Shown: in pieces, positions 8,675 to 16,032 of the stretch
Layout: every line of letters starts with the position of its first letter
Numbering within the stretch: position 1 is the first letter of the stretch
Assembly: GCF_040545925.1 (NCBI RefSeq)
Contig: NZ_JBEPMX010000012.1
Location: 1-64,000 of the forward strand
Direction of reading: 5' to 3'
DNA: 64,000 nucleotides
Origin: Alkalibacillus flavidus
GTDB lineage: Bacteria > Bacillota > Bacilli > Bacillales > Alkalibacillaceae
Position numbers and translations under genes: made by a program
Notes under the pieces: generated by a model
Told to the model about the DNA's origin: nothing
Databases searched by the model: none
Seen by the model: the letters and a program-made list of their open reading frames with translations, nothing else

Positions 8675-9340
8675 TTATACGGTTTGGGCTTCGATTGCTC
8701 GAATGACGCGTTCAGCCGTTGATCCACTGGATTGTGGGTTTTGCCCGGTGATGATGTTATTGTCGCGAACGGAATAATCGCTCCAATTGTCACCATGTTC
8801 GAAGTTCGCGCCTTTTTCGCGCAGTTTCGATTCGAGCATGAATGGCATATGGGCATCTAATTGCATTTCTTTTTCTTCTGAATCGGTAAAGGCTGTCACG
8901 TTTTTGCCTTTTACAATTGGTGTGCCGTCTTCATACGTCGCATTGACTAAACCAGCTGGACCGTGGCATACCGAGCCGATAACTTTGTCTTTTTCGGCGA
9001 ACTGTTGTAAGACGTATTGTAATGTTTCATTTTCTGGGAAGTCGAACATCGTACCGTGTCCGCCTGGTAAAAAGATCGCATCAAATGCCCCTGCGTCTTC
9101 TTTTGATAGTTGTGCTGTATCTTTCAATGCCGTTTCGGCTGCTTTCCATTCAGGGCGGTCTTCAATGCTATTTGGATCAAGTGGAACTTCGCCACCTTGA
9201 ATGCTTGTAACTTTTACATCATATCCATTTGCTAAAAACTCTAGGTAAGGTACCGCGAATTCCTCTAGCCATAATCCTGTTTTATGATCGTCTGTAATAG
9301 TCGTATGGTTTGTTAAGACCATTAATACTTGCTTTGCCAT
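8675..9340 (-). CDS. DJ-1/PfpI-family protein (class I glutamine amidotransferase-like)
   Basis: Member of the ThiJ/DJ-1/PfpI superfamily, closest in layout to Hsp31/YdeA-type glyoxalase III or deglycase proteins of about 220 residues. The nucleophile elbow reads IGSVCHGPAG with Cys125 and adjacent His126, and the supporting acidic residue is probably Glu26 or Glu27 in GLWLEEFAVPY. The segment AIFLPGGHGTMFDFP is typical. Such proteins detoxify methylglyoxal or repair glycated proteins; the exact reaction is not shown by sequence. The start is ATG behind an AGGAGG. Its position between KhtTU and two catalases fits reactive-electrophile defence, since KhtTU of B. subtilis responds to methylglyoxal. 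Confidence 0.85.
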   Translation of the reverse strand: MAKQVLMVLTNHTTITDDHKTGLWLEEFAVPYLEFLANGYDVKVTSIQGGEVPLDPNSIEDRPEWKAAETALKDTAQLSKEDAGAFDAIFLPGGHGTMFDFPENETLQYVLQQFAEKDKVIGSVCHGPAGLVNATYEDGTPIVKGKNVTAFTDSEEKEMQLDAHMPFMLESKLREKGANFEHGDNWSDYSVRDNNIITGQNPQSSGSTAERVIRAIEAQTV

Positions 9341-9415
9341 AATGATACCTCCTTTTATTGTTGCATTTGCATTTATAACACGGCCTTATTGCGATCTGCA
9401 AAAGTTTTGCTCATC

Positions 9416-10252
9416 TTAACACGGTTGCGGTGGAATGTGGAAATTCGTATTAAACGTATAAGGGGGTGCTGGTTCTAGTGCAGGGACGTTGCCATATGCA
9501 GGTGGGTTCGGAACGTAATGAAAGTAAGCACAACCGTCCATACTTGGGCCGCTCGCCCACCGCCCTTCTGCACTAGCTCCACCACGTGATAAATTATAAA
9601 AATCATAGGCGACTGATTTTAATTCTTGGTTAGACGGGAAGGTAGACGGGACGACGACGCCTTCTCGTTCTTCAAGTTCTTGTAAAGCAGCGAGCCACAT
9701 GTTTTGGTGCATTCGATCACGAGCGATTAAGAATGACAACATGTCTTTTACCCCGCGGTCGTTCGTCATTTCGTAAAGTCGAGTAGCTTGGAGACGTCCT
9801 TGTGATTCCGCCATAACGTTGGCACGGAAATCAGCTATGAGATTACCACTCGCCCCGATGTAATCTGCTGTCCAGCTGTTGCCGTTACTGTCTTGTGGCA
9901 TCGCGCCGAGTCCGGAGACGATGGCGTGCTGCGGATTCATACCACCAATAATCGCCGCCATGGCTGGGTCTTCCGCAGCTTCTTCCAGCGTTCCTGCAGG
10001 TGCATCATCTAGTAGTCGTGCAATCATCGTCGCTAACATCTCGACATGTGCCAGTTCTTCGGTTCCGACATCGTAGAGTAAATCTTTATACTTGCCTTCC
10101 ATACGTAAGTTAAACCCTTGAAATAAGTATTGCATCGCAACCGAAATTTCGCCGTATTGCCCGCCTAAGATTTCTTGTAAACGTCTAGCAAAGAGTGGGT
10201 CAGGCCTTTCTGGTTTCGCTTCAAATTGTAATTCTTTGATGTGATAAAACAA
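9416..10252 (-). CDS. manganese catalase
   Basis: Non-haem dimanganese catalase with a ferritin-like four-helix fold. Metal ligands are visible as Glu35 (GQYGEISVAMQY), Glu65/Glu66 with His69 (GTEELAHVEM), Glu149 (NVMAESQGR) and His182 (RDRMHQNMW). The C-terminus is proline-rich and ends in Cys, as in CotJC/YjqC-type spore-associated enzymes. The start is TTG with AAAGGA eleven bases upstream; an in-frame TGA lies just above it. It is unrelated in fold to the haem catalase 4 kb away. Spore-coat association is possible given the SpoVAF neighbour but is inference. Confidence 0.93.
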   Translation of the reverse strand: MFYHIKELQFEAKPERPDPLFARRLQEILGGQYGEISVAMQYLFQGFNLRMEGKYKDLLYDVGTEELAHVEMLATMIARLLDDAPAGTLEEAAEDPAMAAIIGGMNPQHAIVSGLGAMPQDSNGNSWTADYIGASGNLIADFRANVMAESQGRLQATRLYEMTNDRGVKDMLSFLIARDRMHQNMWLAALQELEEREGVVVPSTFPSNQELKSVAYDFYNLSRGGASAEGRWASGPSMDGCAYFHYVPNPPAYGNVPALEPAPPYTFNTNFHIPPQPC

Positions 10253-10339
10253 TATGAGTCACATCCTTTTTTTTAGTATCGTTGTATACCTATGCATTGA
10301 AGCGGGCTAATATCCGTGTTTAAGACTGAATGAAGCGGA

Positions 10340-11821
10340 TTAAAGAATTTTTCGTTTCGGTCGCTGTCGTGTGGCGTCCGTTGTGTGCAAAATACTTGGT
10401 CGTAAATCGTTATACGGAATCGGTGAACGAAATAATGTTAACAAAAAGGCATGGCTATTAAACGGGATGAATGGCCATAAATAAGGGACGTGCAGCGTCG
10501 TTGTTTTCGCTAATAACAGAATCCAAAGAGTTATAGCGATCATTAAGCCTTCTATCCCAAAAGCAGCGGCTGCGGTTAAGAATAAAAGGCGGAAGATCCG
10601 ATTCGCTAAACTGATTTCGTAACTAGGCGTGGCGTAACTACCAATGACAGCGGCTGCAATGTACAAAATGACTTCGTGCGTAAACAATCCTACTTCAACG
10701 GCAATTTCACCGATTAAAATAGCTGACACTAGACCGAGGGCAGTCGCTAATGCGCTCGGTGTATGGATCGCGGCCATTCGCAACACTTCTACACCCACTT
10801 CGGCGATTAAAAACTGGACGAATATCGGGATTTCTCCAGGTTGCTCTATACCGATGAAGTGGAATGTCTCGGTTCCTAAGTCAGGGCTCGTGGCGAGCAA
10901 ATACCAACTTGGCAGTAAAAATAAAGCAATAACGATTGCTGCGAAGCGAATCCAACGCAAAAACATGCCGACTACCGGCGCTTGGCGGTATTCTTCGGCG
11001 TGTTGTAAATGGTGCCAAAATGTCGTCGGACAGATCATGACACTCGGTGAGCCATCAACAATGATTAAGACGTGGCATTCTAGTAAATGAACAGCCGCGG
11101 TATCCCCTCGCTCTGTGTAGCGCACTAACGGATAGGGACTAAGTCGTTTGCCGAATAGATATTCTTCAAGCGTTTTTTCTCCCATTGGCAAACCGTCTAC
11201 ATCAATCGCCTCAATCGATTGTTTTAGACGGTCAACGCTTGATTGATCCGCTATACTATCAATATAAGTAATCGCAATATCTTTTTTCGATCGTGTGCCA
11301 ACTTGTAAATATTCCATATTGAGTGAGCGGTCACGGATGTGACGCCGAATTAAGCCAGCGTTAAATATGATGGTTTCGACAAAACCGTCCCGCGGCCCGC
11401 GCACAACGCGCTCTAAATCAGGTTCTTGCGGCGAGCGAATTGTATACTCGCGGGTATCGACTAAGATCGCTTCATCGCACTCTTCAATGATAAACGCCGA
11501 TTGCCCAGATAAGATTTGTGTGATGATACCCTCTAAATCATTGGATGTTTCTACTTCTTGGTGTGGTATGATTGATTGCGTTAACGTTTTGATAGGGTGG
11601 CGTTTGAGGCTATCGGGTTCTAAATGTTTTAAGCTTTTTAACGTTTCCACGAGTGAATAAGTATTCGCAAAACCGTCGACATAAAATAATGCAATTTTGT
11701 GGTCACCATAGACGAGTTGGTGATGAATGACATCGAAATTTTGATCGACGCGAAGCTCATCTAATAAGTATTGGACATTGTGTTTAAAATGTTTGGAAAC
11801 AGGTTTTTTGGAAGCATCCAT
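10340..11821 (-). CDS. spoVAF: GerA-family spore membrane protein, SpoVAF-like
   Basis: GerA-family A-subunit-type protein of the spore inner membrane. Residues 1-280 form the soluble N-terminal domain (MEYLQVGTRSKKDIAI and PYPLVRYTERGDTAAVHLLE are family signatures). Five or six transmembrane helices follow, then a short basic tail. The VPYLWPFIPFN ending and 493-residue length match SpoVAF better than receptor subunits GerAA/GerBA, and no gerB- or gerC-like partner is adjacent, as expected for an orphan. SpoVAF with FigP is reported to form an ion channel that amplifies germination; no FigP-like gene is evident nearby. The start is ATG after AAGAAGGTGAC. Confidence 0.72.
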   Translation of the reverse strand: MDASKKPVSKHFKHNVQYLLDELRVDQNFDVIHHQLVYGDHKIALFYVDGFANTYSLVETLKSLKHLEPDSLKRHPIKTLTQSIIPHQEVETSNDLEGIITQILSGQSAFIIEECDEAILVDTREYTIRSPQEPDLERVVRGPRDGFVETIIFNAGLIRRHIRDRSLNMEYLQVGTRSKKDIAITYIDSIADQSSVDRLKQSIEAIDVDGLPMGEKTLEEYLFGKRLSPYPLVRYTERGDTAAVHLLECHVLIIVDGSPSVMICPTTFWHHLQHAEEYRQAPVVGMFLRWIRFAAIVIALFLLPSWYLLATSPDLGTETFHFIGIEQPGEIPIFVQFLIAEVGVEVLRMAAIHTPSALATALGLVSAILIGEIAVEVGLFTHEVILYIAAAVIGSYATPSYEISLANRIFRLLFLTAAAAFGIEGLMIAITLWILLLAKTTTLHVPYLWPFIPFNSHAFLLTLFRSPIPYNDLRPSILHTTDATRQRPKRKIL

Positions 11822-11899
11822 GATGTCACCTTCTTTAAACGGACTTAGTGTTAGTATTGAAAGGTGAGGTCAACTTATACGCAAAAAAGGATGATATAG

Positions 11900-12406
11900 G
11901 TGAAAATAATAGGACGGATAGGTGTTTTGTTTTTTGTTATACCGGCGATTATAGGATTTGGAGAAGTGGGGAGGACAGGATCTGAATCCGTATGGCTCGT
12001 TTACTCGCTTTTGTTCGGTTTGAGTTTACTTCAAATTGGGTTTATGGAGTGGTTAAGAGTTGAAAAGCGAACTATGGTGAAGGTAAGTTTAGTAGCCATC
12101 GTTGTTGCTATTCCGTTTTTAATGATGAGTCAGTTTGTGTCGTTATTAGATTTAGCAGGGGAAGTCGGGCAAGACGTGATATATAACCATGTTAGTTTAT
12201 GGCCGGTGGGTGCTTTGTCATTAGGTTTTCCGGTAGGCTTACTGTTATTAGGCGTTGCTTTATTTAAGGATGGTCACCGTAGAGGGATTGGTTTATCACT
12301 CGCAGCTGTTGTGATGGCAAGCGGCCTTGTGATCGAACCGTTCGTGCATCATATTGGCATTATGCTAGTGTCTGTTATGTTATGGGTGGTATGGTCACAA
12401 AAATAA
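11900..12406 (+). CDS. small membrane protein of unknown function
   Basis: I do not recognise this 168-residue protein. It has about five hydrophobic segments: an N-terminal one with a GEVGRT loop, three in the middle and one at the C-terminus (IMLVSVMLWVVW). No catalytic or binding motif is visible. The first codon, GTG at 11900, follows AAAAAAGGATGATATAG, a moderate ribosome-binding site. It stands alone, divergent from the SpoVAF-like gene and convergent with a lipoprotein gene, with a terminator directly after its stop. Confidence 0.7.
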   Translation: MKIIGRIGVLFFVIPAIIGFGEVGRTGSESVWLVYSLLFGLSLLQIGFMEWLRVEKRTMVKVSLVAIVVAIPFLMMSQFVSLLDLAGEVGQDVIYNHVSLWPVGALSLGFPVGLLLLGVALFKDGHRRGIGLSLAAVVMASGLVIEPFVHHIGIMLVSVMLWVVWSQK

Positions 12407-12410
12407 AACA

Positions 12411-12438
12411 TCTCCACGCCTTTTAAAAGGTGTGGAGA
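12411..12438. terminator. bidirectional terminator
   Basis: A near-continuous 14-bp stem (TCTCCACGCC / GGTGTGGAGA with TTTTAAAA at the top) separates the convergent genes ending at 12406 and 12449. Confidence 0.75.
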
Positions 12439-12448
12439 TGATTAAGGT

Positions 12449-13420
12449 TTACATACCCATATCTTGCATCATGGCGTCATTCATCATTTGGTTCAATTCT
12501 TCAAATGTAATGATCTCTTCGTTTTCAGGGTCAATCGAAAACTCTACATCACCATTCATGTTGCTGTAGGTGGATTCCATTGACATATAAAATTGCATTG
12601 AATCGTCCGACTCAGGGTCTTCGAATAATAGATCAGCTTCAAATTGGTCTTCTTGAATTTGATCGTCTTCAATGACCATCGACATATCAAACTGTTCCAC
12701 GGTTAAGACTTCTGACATTTCTTCCATCATCGTGTCAAAGTCTTGGTCCATCGTTGCCATGTCTTCTTCATTGAACATTTCATCGAACTCTTCCATAAAG
12801 GCTTCCATTAGGTAGCGGAAGTCCTCTTGAGTGAATGATACAGTATAGCGGCCGTCTTCTTGTGTGAATTCAGAACCGTCTTTTTGTTCTAGAAAATCAT
12901 TCATAATCGTTTGGGCACGCTGTTGTAATTCTTCTTCATCGATTTCCGGCATATCTTGACCTTCGACGTTTTGCATCTCTTGTAAGTCCATTTTGATTAA
13001 TTTACCTTTAGCTTCTTCAGGGACTGGGAACATCATGCCCAGGCTCTCTGTTAAACTGTCGGTTTTCATATACATCGTTTGGTTTTCAAGATCTTGCAAG
13101 AATGGAAGTTTAAAGTCTAACGTAAACGGTGGCATTGAACCGCTGACGTCTAATACAGCTTCTTGTAATTGTTGATTCGAATCATATGTTTGATCCACTT
13201 GTAATTCTAAATCGTTAATCACGCTCGTTAATTGATTAAACATCGGGTCGTTCATGTCACCGTTTAATTCAAAATCTAAACTAGATGACGACTGGTAGCT
13301 TTCGGCGTTCATAAGGCCATCGAATGCGTCGACCACCACTTCCTTATCGCTGCGACTTTCTCCACATGCTGCTAATAAGACAACGAGTGCAATAACAGCA
13401 GTGACTAGAAGTCTTTTCAT
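12449..13420 (-). CDS. DUF6612-like secreted lipoprotein
   Basis: Exported lipoprotein of 323 residues. The lipobox is LLAAC with Cys19 after a short hydrophobic signal, so the mature protein should be anchored outside the membrane. The mature part is strongly acidic, rich in Met, Gln, Asp and Glu. Its alternating beta segments (FELNGDMNDP, LQVDQTYDSNQQLQEAVLDVSG, DDQIQEDQFEADLLF) resemble the LolA/LppX-like curved sheet of DUF6612 proteins of bacilli. No enzyme motif is present. The start is ATG behind AGGAGAGGGG. The function is unknown; a lipid- or ligand-binding shell is a structural guess only. Confidence 0.7.
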   Translation of the reverse strand: MKRLLVTAVIALVVLLAACGESRSDKEVVVDAFDGLMNAESYQSSSSLDFELNGDMNDPMFNQLTSVINDLELQVDQTYDSNQQLQEAVLDVSGSMPPFTLDFKLPFLQDLENQTMYMKTDSLTESLGMMFPVPEEAKGKLIKMDLQEMQNVEGQDMPEIDEEELQQRAQTIMNDFLEQKDGSEFTQEDGRYTVSFTQEDFRYLMEAFMEEFDEMFNEEDMATMDQDFDTMMEEMSEVLTVEQFDMSMVIEDDQIQEDQFEADLLFEDPESDDSMQFYMSMESTYSNMNGDVEFSIDPENEEIITFEELNQMMNDAMMQDMGM

Positions 13421-13524
13421 ACTTGTATTCCCCTCTCCTAAATAATTACAACCTAATCATAACATATTTTGACTGCACAAAGTGTTGAAAGTCGTAAATT
13501 TATTGCATGATTTTTTATCCAGCT

Positions 13525-13608
13525 TAAGTTATTAAATAATTCCGCTTAGTTATTTCAAAAGGTCGCTCATTTATGAAATAAATATAAGGAGTTATCTCAA
13601 AACTGAAG
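13525..13608. repeat. tandem intergenic repeat, locus A
   Basis: Read on the minus strand, this stretch holds about four degenerate units of roughly 20-22 bases built on TTTTGAAATAACT or TTTTGAGATAACT, one containing AATGAGCGACC. The same words recur at 26388-26570 and 44424-44526. No gene is present. Confidence 0.6.
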
Positions 13609-13623
13609 AGGTGCTATAAATAT

Positions 13624-13650
13624 ACCCGCGCTAAAATAGTTAGCGCGGGT
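13624..13650. terminator. hairpin after minus-strand gene at 13664
   Basis: Perfect 11-bp GC-rich stem (13624-13634 / 13640-13650). The following U-tract on the minus strand is weak (TATATTTATA). Confidence 0.6.
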
Positions 13651-13663
13651 GAGGTGCATGCCT

Positions 13664-14038
13664 TTATTTCTCCCATTCTGCTTTATGAGCATCAGGGTCA
13701 CGTTCGTTGTGGGGAAGGCCGGCTACGATCGCTTCATAGCGTAAATAATGTTCGAAAGCGTCTGGTCCGAGTTCTTTTAACTTCAAAACAGCATCTTCGG
13801 TAATGGTAAAGGTTAGTTGTTCTTTCGCGTTTTTGGATAATGTGAATAAATAATAGGGTTTTGTTTCGTGTTCACCTATTTCATCTAGTACATCGTCACG
13901 TTCAGCTTCAACACGACGATGCGTGATAGCCCAATTGTAATATTCTTCATTCAGTCGCTCTTGAAGGACTCGTGCCGCAACGGACACCACTTGGCTCGCA
14001 TCAGCATGCTTCATATACATCGATTTCGCAAAACTCAT
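13664..14038 (-). CDS. unknown 124-residue protein downstream of a SAM riboswitch
   Basis: I do not recognise this family. The protein is soluble and charged, with no signal or membrane segment. It has an N-terminal helical part (SQVVSVAARVLQERLNEEYYNWAITHRR) and a short beta-like segment YYLFTLSKNAKEQLTFTITED, and ends HNERDPDAHKAEWEK. No cysteine pair or nucleotide motif is seen. The start is ATG with AAAAGGAGC 8 bases upstream. Upstream on the same strand are a 16-residue leader ORF (14056-14106) and an S-box riboswitch with terminator, so expression should rise when S-adenosylmethionine is scarce. That would place it in sulfur-amino-acid or SAM metabolism; this is context inference. Confidence 0.75.
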   Translation of the reverse strand: MSFAKSMYMKHADASQVVSVAARVLQERLNEEYYNWAITHRRVEAERDDVLDEIGEHETKPYYLFTLSKNAKEQLTFTITEDAVLKLKELGPDAFEHYLRYEAIVAGLPHNERDPDAHKAEWEK

Positions 14039-14055
14039 TTAAACATCGCTCCTTT

Positions 14056-14106
14056 TTATCGTGAATGACGACAAATTATCAAGCGATTGATTGGGATGAG
14101 CGTCAC
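14056..14106 (-). CDS. candidate 16-residue leader peptide
   Basis: Minus-strand GTG at 14104-14106 with an excellent AAAGGAGG eight bases upstream opens a frame of 16 codons (MTLIPINRLIICRHSR) ending in TAA at 14056-14058. It lies between the riboswitch terminator and the ribosome-binding site of the 124-residue gene, whose start is 17 bases beyond. Such a strong translation signal for so short a frame suggests a leader peptide or translational coupling. It has no run of one amino acid, so classical attenuation is not indicated. Confidence 0.5.
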   Translation of the reverse strand: MTLIPINRLIICRHSR

Positions 14107-14141
14107 GTTCGAACCTCCTTTCATCGAATTAGACATAAAAA

Positions 14142-14174
14142 AAGCCTGTCACTCGGTGATCGAATGACAGGCTT
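14142..14174 (-). terminator. riboswitch-controlled intrinsic terminator
   Basis: Arms 14142-14155 and 14161-14174 (14 bp with one wobble) around GTGAT, followed on the minus strand by a seven-base U-run. This is the expression platform of the S-box riboswitch just upstream. Confidence 0.88.
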
Positions 14175-14295
14175 CACTTACCGCTCAATATCACTCATCA
14201 CCCAGGTGATAGTCACCTGCTGGTAGGGGCACCTTAACGTTTGTCAGGTTGCCGTGGGGTCTTAGAGCCAGTTCTCTTACCCACTCTTGATAATA
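14175..14295 (-). promoter_or_regulatory. SAM-I (S-box) riboswitch aptamer
   Basis: Read on the minus strand the conserved S-box core is present in order: TTATCAAGAGTGGG, then AACTGGCTC, GACCCCACGGCAACC, AAGGTGCC, and the CAGCAGGTGA...TCACCTG hairpin, closing with TGATAT, which pairs with the 5' TATCA to form P1. An intrinsic terminator follows directly. S-box RNAs bind S-adenosylmethionine and terminate transcription when it is abundant. Downstream lie a leader ORF and the unknown 124-residue gene, not a recognisable methionine gene. Confidence 0.9.
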
Positions 14296-14338
14296 TGTCC
14301 ACCATTAGTTTAACAAATATTGAATCGAATGTCTAATA

Positions 14339-15229
14339 TTAGTCTTTTTGCACAATAAAGCGTAGCTTTGTCTCGCCAACAGATATGCGAGCAGGCGTCG
14401 TGATGTACGTTTCCCCATCGGTATCGACTTCTAATGATTGATCAGATTGGACATTAATCGCCCTCGTTTGGAAATGGCGAATTTGCTCGATTTGTTTTGA
14501 ACGGCTAAACACATTTTTCAAGGATAGCCATTCTTTAATCGTATTCATATTTGATTCTTCCACGACGATGACATCTAACAAGCTGTCGTTGACTGAGATA
14601 TCATCTATTGGAAAATGGTGAGTCCCGATAAAATACCCGTTCATCACGAGCAACATCGCTGCATCGATTTCATAGTCTCCATCTTCAGATGTCACATAAA
14701 ACCGTTTCGTGTCACCTTCTTGGAAAGACTGAATTGCACTTATAAAATAACTTAACGTGCCAAACGATTCTTTTAGCTCTTCATCAATGCCTTCAGACGC
14801 ATCTGTGATGAGTCCCATACCAGCGAAATTCGTATAGTAGTGGTCATTAATCTTGACAATATCAAAGTCTTGAATTGTATGGTTGTCTAATAGAGCACCG
14901 AATTTTTTAAGGTTTTGAGGCAAGCCAAGCGTTCTCGAAAAATCATTACACGTCCCGCCAGGTAATAATAATATCGGTGGCACATTGTCTGTTTCCGCTA
15001 ACTCATTCACCGCTGTATGTAAAGTCCCGTCGCCCCCGTACAAAATGAGCAGATCATAATGGTGGACTTGGCGGCACTGTTCTTTCAGTTCATCTTCAGC
15101 CAACGTTTGGATGAGGCTAATCTCTTTAACGTGCGCCGATAATGCCGGCATGATTTGTCTTAGCATCGCTTCACGTTCTGCTCCATCTTTATTGCCATTG
15201 AATAAAAATAATGCGTGACGATATGTCAT
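14339..15229 (-). CDS. diacylglycerol kinase-family lipid kinase (YegS/BmrU type)
   Basis: Cytoplasmic lipid kinase of the DAGK catalytic family. The nucleotide-binding GGDGT is at residues 65-69 (LILYGGDGTLHTAVNEL), and the second glycine motif LLPGGTCNDFSRTLGLP follows near 88-104. The beta-rich C-terminal domain reads GYFIGTHHFPIDDISVNDSLLDVIVVEE. The 296-residue length is standard for YegS/YtlR/BmrU proteins that phosphorylate diacylglycerol or related lipids. True DgkB is essential for lipoteichoic-acid lipid recycling, but sequence alone does not assign it. The start is ATG after GGGAGGTAATGAC. It is transcribed towards the riboswitch. Confidence 0.87.
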   Translation of the reverse strand: MTYRHALFLFNGNKDGAEREAMLRQIMPALSAHVKEISLIQTLAEDELKEQCRQVHHYDLLILYGGDGTLHTAVNELAETDNVPPILLLPGGTCNDFSRTLGLPQNLKKFGALLDNHTIQDFDIVKINDHYYTNFAGMGLITDASEGIDEELKESFGTLSYFISAIQSFQEGDTKRFYVTSEDGDYEIDAAMLLVMNGYFIGTHHFPIDDISVNDSLLDVIVVEESNMNTIKEWLSLKNVFSRSKQIEQIRHFQTRAINVQSDQSLEVDTDGETYITTPARISVGETKLRFIVQKD

Positions 15230-15332
15230 GTCATTACCTCCCTGTTACCACCATAATTTCCCTTTCTGAAAAAATTGAAACAATATCCTATAACGTTATG
15301 GAAATTTATAAGTATGTTAACTAAAAGACAAG

Positions 15333-15376
15333 TTGACCGAAGTGGTCAGTTGAATTATAATGTGACCAAAGTGGTC
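15333..15376 (+). promoter_or_regulatory. autoregulated promoter with two TetR operators
   Basis: TTGACC (15333-15338) and TATAAT (15356-15361) are spaced by exactly 17 bases. Two copies of GACCRAAGTGGTC, at 15335-15347 and 15364-15376, overlap the -35 box and the start-site region. Each is an inverted repeat GACC-n5-GGTC. The layout predicts repression of the tetR-ABC operon by its own TetR. Confidence 0.85.
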
Positions 15377-15397
15377 GAAACATAAGTGAGGTGATGG

Positions 15398-16018
15398 TTG
15401 TTGAAAGTTTTAGATCAGTTAGATGGCAACAAACGAATGGCTATTATTAATGCAGCGCTTCAAGAATTCACCGAGAAAGGGTTCGACAAAGCGTCCACCA
15501 ATCATATCGTTAAAACAGCAGGCATAGGAAAAGGAACATTGTTTTATTATTTTCATAATAAACAAGATTTGTTTGATTCGCTCATCGAGTACTGTATCGG
15601 TGTCATACAAGATGATTTTTTAGCCCATATTGATTTTACGGAACCCGATTTTATCGAACGGATGCGGCAAGTAGCGCTTCTAAAGTTAGAAGTCCAACAT
15701 GAACAGCCTTATATGTTTTATTTTTTTGCACAAATGTTAATTCATGAAGAACCTTTGCCAGAAGGCGCGAAGGCTCAAATCGACACGATGCAGGAACGAA
15801 ATTATGCAGCGTTGTATAACAATGTTGACTTGACGATGTTTCGTGATGATTTAGATCACGACAAAGCAATGGAGCTTATTCGTTGGTCGATTGAAGGGTA
15901 TCAACAACAATTGTTAGAGCGAATTAAAGGTGAGTCGATTGCATCGCTCGATTTTGCTACCTTAACGACAGAGTTTGAAACGTATTTAAATACACTTAAA
16001 ACGGCTTTTTATCAGTAA
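15398..16018 (+). CDS. TetR/AcrR-family repressor
   Basis: One-component repressor of 206 residues. The N-terminal helix-turn-helix is typical: ALQEFTEKGFDKASTNHIVKTAGIGKGTLFYYFHNKQDLFDSLI, residues about 17-60, with the C-terminal ligand-binding helices after it. The start is TTG at 15398 (or the next codon TTG) behind GTGAGGTGATGG; an in-frame TGA lies just upstream. It is first in an operon with an ABC ATPase and permease, so the ligand is probably a substrate of that exporter. Two GACC-n5-GGTC operators lie on its promoter. Confidence 0.9.
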   Translation: MLKVLDQLDGNKRMAIINAALQEFTEKGFDKASTNHIVKTAGIGKGTLFYYFHNKQDLFDSLIEYCIGVIQDDFLAHIDFTEPDFIERMRQVALLKLEVQHEQPYMFYFFAQMLIHEEPLPEGAKAQIDTMQERNYAALYNNVDLTMFRDDLDHDKAMELIRWSIEGYQQQLLERIKGESIASLDFATLTTEFETYLNTLKTAFYQ

Positions 16019-16032
16019 AAGGGGGGGAGACT

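Noticed and set aside
8787..9200. 137-residue plus-strand ORF opposite the DJ-1 gene
   Set aside because: Antisense shadow; composition (Ser/Pro/Phe-rich) reflects the opposite strand's codon bias.
10644..11090. 148-residue plus-strand ORF inside the SpoVAF-like gene
   Set aside because: Antisense shadow with no start signal; the SpoVAF frame has clear family motifs.
13525..13608. CRISPR array (also considered at 26388-26570 and 44424-44526)
   Set aside because: Units are degenerate, 19-23 bp apart with no constant repeat plus unique spacer pattern, and no cas genes are present.
14140..14300. tRNA gene or T-box leader
   Set aside because: No cloverleaf and no T-box UGGNACC-type sequence; the ordered S-box core motifs explain the region.
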